From contig JODU01000019.1 of NCBI GenBank assembly GCA_000720845.1, positions 62,001-126,000 of the forward strand: a DNA stretch of 64,000 bases, given 5' to 3'. Under the pieces are notes generated by a model that worked only from the letters and a program-made list of their open reading frames with translations, was not told the DNA's origin and ran no database searches. This document shows positions 58,713 to 64,000 of the stretch, one piece after another (the stretch's first letter is position 1; each line of letters starts with the position of its first letter). The position numbers and the translations under genes are program-made. Source of the stretch: Kitasatospora aureofaciens (lineage in GTDB: Bacteria > Actinomycetota > Actinomycetes > Streptomycetales > Streptomycetaceae).

Positions 58713-60149
58713 ATGGAGGTCATGGAGAGGCGGACCGGGCGGGAACAGGGCGAGGCACCGGCACCCGGACGGCGTTCGCGCCGCGGGCGACGGGTGCTGA
58801 TCGCCTCCGTAGCCGGGGCCGCCGTACTCGGCGGGGTCCTGATGCTGCTCCCCCGGGCGACCGGGGACGCTCCCCCGCCCGCACCGGGGCCCGCGGCGCT
58901 GGCACGCGGGGCGGTCACCACGGGTGTGCCGGCCGCGCTGCCGGACCTGGCGGCGCTGATCGGCGACCGGGAGAGCCACCTGCGGGCACATCCGCTGGAC
59001 GGGGCGTCGTGGGCGGTGCTCGGCGCGGCCTACGTGGAGCAGGGGCGCCGTACGGCGGACGGCGCGAACTGGCCGAAGGCCGAGAAGGCGCTGCGCACCT
59101 CGCTGAGGACGGGGCCCGAGCGCAATCCGCAGGCCCTGGAGGGGCTCGCGGCGCTGGCGGTGGCGCGCCGGGACTTCCCGGCGGCGAAGAAGTGGGGCGA
59201 GAGCGCGGTGCGGGCGGCGCCGGAGCGGTGGACGGCGCACGCGGTGCTGATCGGCGCGTACACCGGGCTCGGCGACCACAAGGGCGTGGGCCGGGCCCTG
59301 GACAAGGTGATGGAGCTGCGCCCCGGCGCTCCGGCGGTGGGGGCGCTGGCGGCGGGCGTCTACCGGGACCGGGGCTGGCGGGAGGACGCGGCGGCCCGGA
59401 TCTCGGACGCCGCGGCGGCCGCGGAGGCACCGGCGGAGCGGGCGGCGTACCTGGAGCAGGCCGGGCGGCTGGCGTTCGAGCGCGGGGAGCGGGAGGAGGC
59501 GCTGCGGTTCTTCCAGGAGGCGCTGCGCACCGACCCCGACCAGCGGGCCGCGCAGGCCGGACAGGGCCGGGCGCTGGCGGCGCTGGGCCGGACGACGGAG
59601 GCGCTGTCGGCGTACCAGGCCGCGCTGGCCAAGCGGCCCAGCCCCGAGTACGCGCTGGAGCTGGGCGAGCTGTACGAGTCGCTGGGCCTCGGCCAGGCGG
59701 CGCGGGTGGAGTACGACCTGCTGCGGGAGCGGGCTCGGGACGCCGAGGCGGCCGGGTCCGACGAGCAGCTGGTGCTGGGGCGGCTCGACGCCGACCACGG
59801 GGATCCGGCGGCGGCGGTGGAGCGGCTGCGGACCGAGTGGGGACGGCAGCCGGGGACCGCGGTCGCCGACGCGCTGGGCTGGGCGCTGCACCGCACGGGT
59901 GCGGACGAGGAGGCGCTGGAGTTCGCGGTGATCGCGACCGACGGCGACAAGGGCGGCGGGGTGCGCGACGCGCTGTACGTCTTCCACCGGGGTGTGATCG
60001 AGAAGGAGCTGGGGCACGTCGCGCCGGCGCGCCGGCACCTCGGGGAGGCGCTGACGATCAACCCGTACTTCTCGCCGCTGCGGGTGCCGCAGGCGAAGCG
60101 GGCGCTGGCGGAGCTGGGCGAGCCCCCGGTGGAGGGCCCGCCCGACTAG
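58713..60149 (+). CDS. TPR-repeat protein with membrane anchor
   Basis: Protein of about 478 residues; ATG 58713 taken, with GTG 58704 and ATG 58722 as alternatives. One N-terminal membrane helix (VLIASVAGAAVLGGVLMLLP) after an Arg-rich stretch, so the rest is probably outside. Then a series of TPR helix pairs, e.g. SWAVLGAAYVEQGRRTADGA, QALEGLAALAVARRDFPAAK and EALRFFQEALRTDPDQRAAQ. A protein-interaction scaffold; partner unknown. Confidence 0.88.
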   Translation: MEVMERRTGREQGEAPAPGRRSRRGRRVLIASVAGAAVLGGVLMLLPRATGDAPPPAPGPAALARGAVTTGVPAALPDLAALIGDRESHLRAHPLDGASWAVLGAAYVEQGRRTADGANWPKAEKALRTSLRTGPERNPQALEGLAALAVARRDFPAAKKWGESAVRAAPERWTAHAVLIGAYTGLGDHKGVGRALDKVMELRPGAPAVGALAAGVYRDRGWREDAAARISDAAAAAEAPAERAAYLEQAGRLAFERGEREEALRFFQEALRTDPDQRAAQAGQGRALAALGRTTEALSAYQAALAKRPSPEYALELGELYESLGLGQAARVEYDLLRERARDAEAAGSDEQLVLGRLDADHGDPAAAVERLRTEWGRQPGTAVADALGWALHRTGADEEALEFAVIATDGDKGGGVRDALYVFHRGVIEKELGHVAPARRHLGEALTINPYFSPLRVPQAKRALAELGEPPVEGPPD

Positions 60150-60177
60150 CACCCGCCCGGCTGGTGCCTTCCGCGGG

Positions 60178-61323
60178 TCAGAGGTTGCCGCGCTTCTCCT
60201 GCTCGCGCTCGATCGCCTCGAAGAGGGCCTTGAAGTTGCCCTTGCCGAAGCCCATCGAGCCGTGGCGTTCGATCATCTCGAAGAAGACGGTCGGACGGTC
60301 CTGGACCGGCTTGGTGAAGATCTGCAGCAGGTAGCCGTCCTCGTCGCGGTCGACCAGGATCTTCAGCTCGCGCAGGATGTCGACGGGCACCCGGGTCTCG
60401 CCGGCCCACTCGCCGAGCGTGTCGTAGTACGAGTCGGGGGTGTCCAGGAACTCGACGCCGGCCGCCTTCATCGCGCGGACGGTCGCCACGATGTCGTTGG
60501 TGTTCAGCGCGATGTGCTGGACGCCGGCGCCGCCGTAGAACTCCAGGTACTCGTCGATCTGGGACTTCTTCTTGGCGACGGCGGGCTCGTTGATCGGGAA
60601 CTTGACCTTGAGGGTGCCGTCGGCCACGACCTTCGACATCAGCGCGCTGTACTCGGTGGCGATGTCGTCGCCCACGAACTCCTTCATGTTCGTGAAGCCC
60701 ATGACCTTGTTGTAGAAGCCGACCCACTCGTTCATGCGGCCGAGTTCGACATTGCCGACGCAGTGGTCCACGGCCTGGAAGACGCGCTGCTCGGGCGGGG
60801 CGACCATCGGCTTGGCGGCGACGTACCCGGGCAGGTAGGGGCCGTCGTAGCCGGTGCGCTCGACGAGGGTGTGCCGGGTCTCGCCGTAGGTGGCGATGGC
60901 GGCGAGGACCACGGTGCCGTGCTCGTCCTTGACCTCGTGCGGCTCGGCGAGCGAGCGGGCGCCGTGCTCGACGGCGTAGGCGTGGGCGGCGCGGGCGTCC
61001 GGGACCTCGATGGCGAGGTCGACGACGCCGTCGCCGTGCTCGGCGACGTGCTGGGCGAGGAAGGTGCCCCAGTCGGTCGACGGCTTGATCACCGAGGTGA
61101 ACACGAAGCGGGCGGAGCCGCTCTCCAGGACGTAGCTCGCGGTCTCCCGGCTGCCGTTCTCCGGTCCGGAGTACGCGACCAGCTTCATGCCGAAGGCGGT
61201 GGAGTAGTAGTGCGCGGCCTGCTTGGCGTTGCCCACGGCGAAGACGACCGCGTCCATTCCCTTGACCGGGAAGGGATCGGCCTGCCGGGCGGTGTCGGGA
61301 GTGTGGTGTGTGGTCTGCGTCAT
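60178..61323 (-). CDS. hpd: 4-Hydroxyphenylpyruvate dioxygenase
   Basis: Protein of 381 residues from MTQTTHHTPD, the usual family length. Two VOC modules; the iron ligands are His in VDHCVGNVELGRMNEW, His in GVQHIALNTNDIVATV, and Glu in TVFFEMIERHGSMGFGKGN, and the C-terminal GNFKALFEAIE helix closes the site. Converts 4-hydroxyphenylpyruvate to homogentisate in tyrosine breakdown (melanin-like pigment precursor). Divergent from an Lrp/AsnC regulator. Confidence 0.96.
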   Translation of the reverse strand: MTQTTHHTPDTARQADPFPVKGMDAVVFAVGNAKQAAHYYSTAFGMKLVAYSGPENGSRETASYVLESGSARFVFTSVIKPSTDWGTFLAQHVAEHGDGVVDLAIEVPDARAAHAYAVEHGARSLAEPHEVKDEHGTVVLAAIATYGETRHTLVERTGYDGPYLPGYVAAKPMVAPPEQRVFQAVDHCVGNVELGRMNEWVGFYNKVMGFTNMKEFVGDDIATEYSALMSKVVADGTLKVKFPINEPAVAKKKSQIDEYLEFYGGAGVQHIALNTNDIVATVRAMKAAGVEFLDTPDSYYDTLGEWAGETRVPVDILRELKILVDRDEDGYLLQIFTKPVQDRPTVFFEMIERHGSMGFGKGNFKALFEAIEREQEKRGNL

Positions 61324-61353
61324 AGCCGCAGGTTCTCCCGTGTCCGCAAGGTG

Positions 61354-61393
61354 CGCAATAGTTTGCGTTTTCACTGGGCAGCCTGACCAGTGA
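61354..61393. promoter_or_regulatory. Two inverted repeats between hpd and the AsnC regulator
   Basis: CGCAA-TAGT-TTGCG (61354-61367) and TCACTGG (61371-61377) with CCAGTGA (61387-61393, nine-base spacer) lie in the divergent region, 31 and 48 bases from the hpd start. Lrp/AsnC regulators often bind several spaced sites there. Confidence 0.6.
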
Positions 61394-61448
61394 TACGCCG
61401 GTCGGGGCAGGCGATCTGTACAGGATGACCAGCCGGGAGGGTGCGGGC

Positions 61449-61940
61449 ATGGCGGGTACGGGAATAGACCGGCTGGACGGCCGGATCATCGGTCTGCTGG
61501 CGCGGGAGCCGCGGATCGGGGTGCTGGAGATGTCCCGGCGGCTCGGGGTGGCGCGCGGCACCGCGCAGGCGCGGCTCGACCGGCTTCAGTCGAACGGAGT
61601 CATCCGCGGATTCGGTCCCGAGGTGGACCCGGCGGCCCTCGGCTACCCGGTCACGGCGTTCGCCACGCTGGAGATCCGGCAGGGTCAAGGAGCCGACGTA
61701 CGGGCGCACTTGGCGACGGTGCCGGAGGTCCTGGAGCTTCACACCACGACCGGCACCGGGGACATGCTGTGCCGTCTCGTGGCCCGGTCGAACGCCGATC
61801 TCCAGCGGGTGATCGACCGGGTTGTCGGTTTTGATGGCATCGTCCGGGCCGCCACGGCGATCGTCATGGAGAACCCCGTTCCGCTGCGGATCATCCCGCT
61901 GGTGGAGCAGGCGGCCGCGGACAGCGGCGGACACGACTGA
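61449..61940 (+). CDS. Lrp/AsnC-family regulator
   Basis: Protein of 163 residues; ATG 61449 has GGAGGG eight bases upstream, an ATG eight codons earlier is weaker. N-terminal HTH: IDRLDGRIIGLLAREPRIGV, LEMSRRLGVARGTAQARLDR, LQSNGVIRGFGPEV. C-terminal RAM domain: AFATLEIRQGQGADVRAHLA, VLELHTTTGTGDMLCRLVAR. Senses an amino acid or related ligand; tyrosine or a catabolite is a reasonable guess given the divergent hpd gene. Confidence 0.92.
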   Translation: MAGTGIDRLDGRIIGLLAREPRIGVLEMSRRLGVARGTAQARLDRLQSNGVIRGFGPEVDPAALGYPVTAFATLEIRQGQGADVRAHLATVPEVLELHTTTGTGDMLCRLVARSNADLQRVIDRVVGFDGIVRAATAIVMENPVPLRIIPLVEQAAADSGGHD

Positions 61941-61969
61941 GGCGGGCCTGATCCCGGAGGTGAGCGGAC

Positions 61970-62617
61970 GTGAACTTCTGGGACTTCCTGAGCAGCCGCC
62001 ACCAGCAGCTGCTCGCCGACGCCTACCAGCACGCCAGCGCGGTCTTCCAGTGCATGGTCGTGGCGACCCTGCTCGGGGTGCTGATCGGCGTCCTCACCTA
62101 CCGCAGCGACTGGGCGGGAAACCTGGCGACTCTGTCCACATCGACCATCCTCACCATCCCGTCGCTGGCCATGATCGGTCTGCTCATCCCGATCGTCGGC
62201 CTCGGCGTGCCGCCGACGGTGACCGCGCTGACCCTGTACGGGCTGCTGCCGATCGTGCGGAACTCGATCGTGGGCCTGCGCGGGGTGGACCCGGCGCTGG
62301 TGGACGCCGCCACGGGCATCGGGATGTCGCGACCGGCGCGGCTGCTGCGGGTGGAGCTGCCGCTGGCGTGGCCGCCGATCCTGACCGGCATCCGGGTCTC
62401 CACGCAGATGCTGATGGGCATCGCGGCGATCGCCGCCTACGCCTCGGGGCCGGGCCTCGGCAACGAGATCTTCCGCGGAATCGCCTCGCTGGGCAGCAAG
62501 AACGCGCTCAACCAGGTCCTCGCCGGCACGCTCGGGATCATCGTCCTGGCCCTGCTGTTCGACGCGGCGTACGTGCTGCTGGGACGGCTGACCATTCCGA
62601 GGGGGATCCGTGTCTGA
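61970..62617 (+). CDS. ABC permease for glycine betaine/choline-type osmolytes (OpuCB/ProW-like)
   Basis: Permease of 215 residues, GTG start. Five to six membrane helices with the inner-membrane ABC loop DAATGIGMSRPARLLRVELP (E-A-A-x-x-x-G equivalent) and STILTIPSLAMIGLLIPIVG. It overlaps the ATPase gene by eight bases. In Gram-positive bacteria this layout (permease, ATPase, permease, binding protein) imports quaternary amines or choline. Confidence 0.92.
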   Translation: MNFWDFLSSRHQQLLADAYQHASAVFQCMVVATLLGVLIGVLTYRSDWAGNLATLSTSTILTIPSLAMIGLLIPIVGLGVPPTVTALTLYGLLPIVRNSIVGLRGVDPALVDAATGIGMSRPARLLRVELPLAWPPILTGIRVSTQMLMGIAAIAAYASGPGLGNEIFRGIASLGSKNALNQVLAGTLGIIVLALLFDAAYVLLGRLTIPRGIRV

Positions 62618-63872
62618 GAACGGTCACAGCGAGTCGGCGACCGGCACCACCGGGGCGACCATCGAGCTGGACTCCCTCACCAAGCGCTACCCGGGCAGCC
62701 CGCAGCCCGCCGTCGAGAACGTCTCGATGGAGATCAAGGCCGGGGAGACGGTCATCTTCGTGGGCCCCTCGGGCTGCGGGAAGTCCACCACCCTGAAGAT
62801 GATCAACCGGCTGATCGAGCCCAGCGGCGGACGCATCCGCATCAACGGCGAGGACGTCACCGACATCGACCCGGTGAAACTGCGCCGCAAGGTCGGCTAC
62901 GCGATCCAGTCCTCCGGTCTCTTCCCGCACATGACCGTCGCCCAGAACATCGCGCTCGTACCGAAGATGATCGGCTGGTCCAAGGCCCGCATCCGCTCGC
63001 GGGTGGAGGAGATGCTGGACCTGGTCGGCCTGGACGCCGGGGAGTTCCACGGCCGCTATCCCCGCCAGCTCTCCGGCGGCCAGCAGCAGCGGGTGGGCGT
63101 GGCGCGGGCGCTGGCGGCCGATCCGCCCGTGCTGCTGATGGACGAGCCGTTCGGCGCCGTCGACCCGATCACCCGGGACCACCTCCAGGACGAGCTGATC
63201 CGCCTCCAGCACGAACTGCACAAGACGATCGTCTTCGTCACCCACGACTTCGACGAGGCGATCAAGCTGGGCGACCGGATCGCCGTGCTGCGCGAACGCT
63301 CCCACATCGCCCAGTTCGACACCCCGGAGGCGATCCTCACCAACCCGGCGGACGACTTCGTCTCCGGCTTCGTGGGCGCGGGCGCCGCCCTCAAGCGCCT
63401 GAACCTGACCAGGGTGCGGGACGTGGGCATCACGGACTACCCGACGGTGACCGTGGAGGACCCGCTCCAGGACATCTTCGACCGGCTGCGGGAGTCGGGC
63501 ACCAACGAGATCCTGCTCCTGGACCGGCGCGGACGCCCCTACAAGTGGCTGCGGCGCGGCGACCTGATGCGGGCCAGGGGCTCGCTGGCGCGGGCCGGGA
63601 CGCTGGTCCACGACACGGTGACGCGGGACGCGACGCTGCGGGACGCGCTGGAGGCGGTGCTCACGGACAACGCGGGGCGGGTCGCGGTCACCGGGCGGCA
63701 CGGCGCGTACGAGGGCGTCGTCGACATGGAGACGCTGATGAACTCCGTGCACGAACTGCTGGAGGCCGACCGGCTGGACGCGCTGGAGCACCAGCACGAC
63801 CTGGAGGAGACCCGGGCCACGCAGACGCACAGCGAGCAGGAGGGCTTCGGCGAGGTCGGAGGCCGCGCGTGA
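62610..63872 (+). CDS. ABC ATP-binding protein with CBS domains (OpuCA/ProV-like)
   Basis: ATPase of 420 residues, GTG start. Walker A GPSGCGKSTTLKMINRLI, signature LSGGQQQRVGVARALA, Walker B VLLMDEPFGAVDPITR, switch His in FVTHDFDEAIKLGD. The C-terminal 140 residues are two CBS modules (TVTVEDPLQDIFDRLRESGT; TRDATLRDALEAVLTDNAGR), which in OpuA/OpuC sense ionic strength or nucleotides. It overlaps the next permease gene by four bases. Confidence 0.95.
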   Translation: MSENGHSESATGTTGATIELDSLTKRYPGSPQPAVENVSMEIKAGETVIFVGPSGCGKSTTLKMINRLIEPSGGRIRINGEDVTDIDPVKLRRKVGYAIQSSGLFPHMTVAQNIALVPKMIGWSKARIRSRVEEMLDLVGLDAGEFHGRYPRQLSGGQQQRVGVARALAADPPVLLMDEPFGAVDPITRDHLQDELIRLQHELHKTIVFVTHDFDEAIKLGDRIAVLRERSHIAQFDTPEAILTNPADDFVSGFVGAGAALKRLNLTRVRDVGITDYPTVTVEDPLQDIFDRLRESGTNEILLLDRRGRPYKWLRRGDLMRARGSLARAGTLVHDTVTRDATLRDALEAVLTDNAGRVAVTGRHGAYEGVVDMETLMNSVHELLEADRLDALEHQHDLEETRATQTHSEQEGFGEVGGRA

Positions 63873-64000
63873 GCGGCTCCTCGCGCCCCTCACCCGGCCG
63901 CCGCCCCGCGGGCGAGCACGAGGTCAAGGGGCTCGCCTTCCGCGACGAGGGCGCGGACGAGGAGGAGGGCCAGGCTCCGCCGCCCTCCCCGGTGGCGGCG
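63869..64000 (+). CDS. Start of a second ABC permease (partial, runs off the edge)
   Basis: GTG start overlapping the ATPase stop (GTGA); 44 codons are visible: an Arg/Ser/Pro leader, then EVKGLAFRDEGADEEEGQ and a Pro-rich stretch. No membrane helix is reached before the window ends. By operon position it should be the second OpuC-type permease; the binding protein would follow. Confidence 0.6.
   Translation, partial: MSGSSRPSPGRRPAGEHEVKGLAFRDEGADEEEGQAPPPSPVAA

Noticed and set aside
56856..60152. An open frame of over 1000 codons on the - strand spanning several genes
   Set aside because: It crosses ssgG, the FAD oxidase and the TPR gene in a shadow frame; each of those has recognised domains and the long frame has none.

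Overview
The window is high-GC actinobacterial DNA and almost certainly a Streptomyces chromosome. The support is a conservon (cvn) operon, a whiJ-type regulator triad, an SsgA-family sporulation gene, DasR-type (dre) palindromes around GlcNAc PTS genes, CysM/CysO/Mec cysteine genes, frequent GTG starts and ATGA-type gene overlaps. From memory, the right part (about 31-62 kb: PBP, gdx, bcp, rdgB, rph, nag PTS, cysM, clpS, pncB, M6 protease, ssgG, hpd) follows the core gene order of S. coelicolor. The left part (about 1-31 kb) looks more accessory.

Layout. 1-3.7 kb: the end of a DISARM-type helicase (drmA) and its DUF1998 partner (drmB), with no drmC directly after. 3.7-5.7 kb: a whiJ-like triad of anti-sigma-type ATPase, XRE/DUF5753 regulator and DUF397 protein. 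6-14.3 kb: a secreted repeat protein, a GNAT acetyltransferase, an enoyl-CoA hydratase gene broken in a homopolymer, an HxlR regulator with a clear palindrome, an 889-residue Ala/Glu-rich protein with an N-terminal motif like those of contractile-injection-associated proteins, and a divergent NmrA reductase/TetR pair sharing a near-perfect 19-bp operator. 14.7-20.2 kb: a complete conservon, cvnA-B-C-D plus two P450s, the first lacking recognisable catalytic P450 motifs. 20.3-31 kb: small enzymes, an MFS transporter, DUF445, an SGNH hydrolase, a DUF1707 protein and a three-gene ABC exporter.

31-45.5 kb: a bifunctional penicillin-binding protein; a Gdx guanidinium exporter behind a guanidine-III riboswitch; a GroES-like gene, DUF3618 and Bcp; an HNH protein with four internal repeats; tRNA-Leu(TAG); rdgB, a lipoprotein and rph; the GlcNAc PTS (EIIB plus two EIIC genes) with dre sites; an MBL hydrolase; a membrane-tethered MazF/PemK-like protein; and the protein-thiocarboxylate cysteine route (mec, a Cys leader peptide, cysO, cysM). 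45.6-64 kb: an amino-acid permease, DUF2017, clpS, divergent pncB-pncA, a secreted M6 metalloprotease, two RDD membrane proteins, ssgG, a glycolate-oxidase-type flavoprotein, a TPR protein, HPD divergent from an Lrp/AsnC regulator, and the start of a glycine-betaine/choline-type ABC operon that runs off the end.

All functions are read from motifs, length and gene order; no database search was possible. The items most worth following up are the 889-residue protein, the DrmAB remnant, the guanidine-III riboswitch, the CysO tail, the repeat HNH protein, the tethered MazF-like protein and several well-formed operator palindromes.
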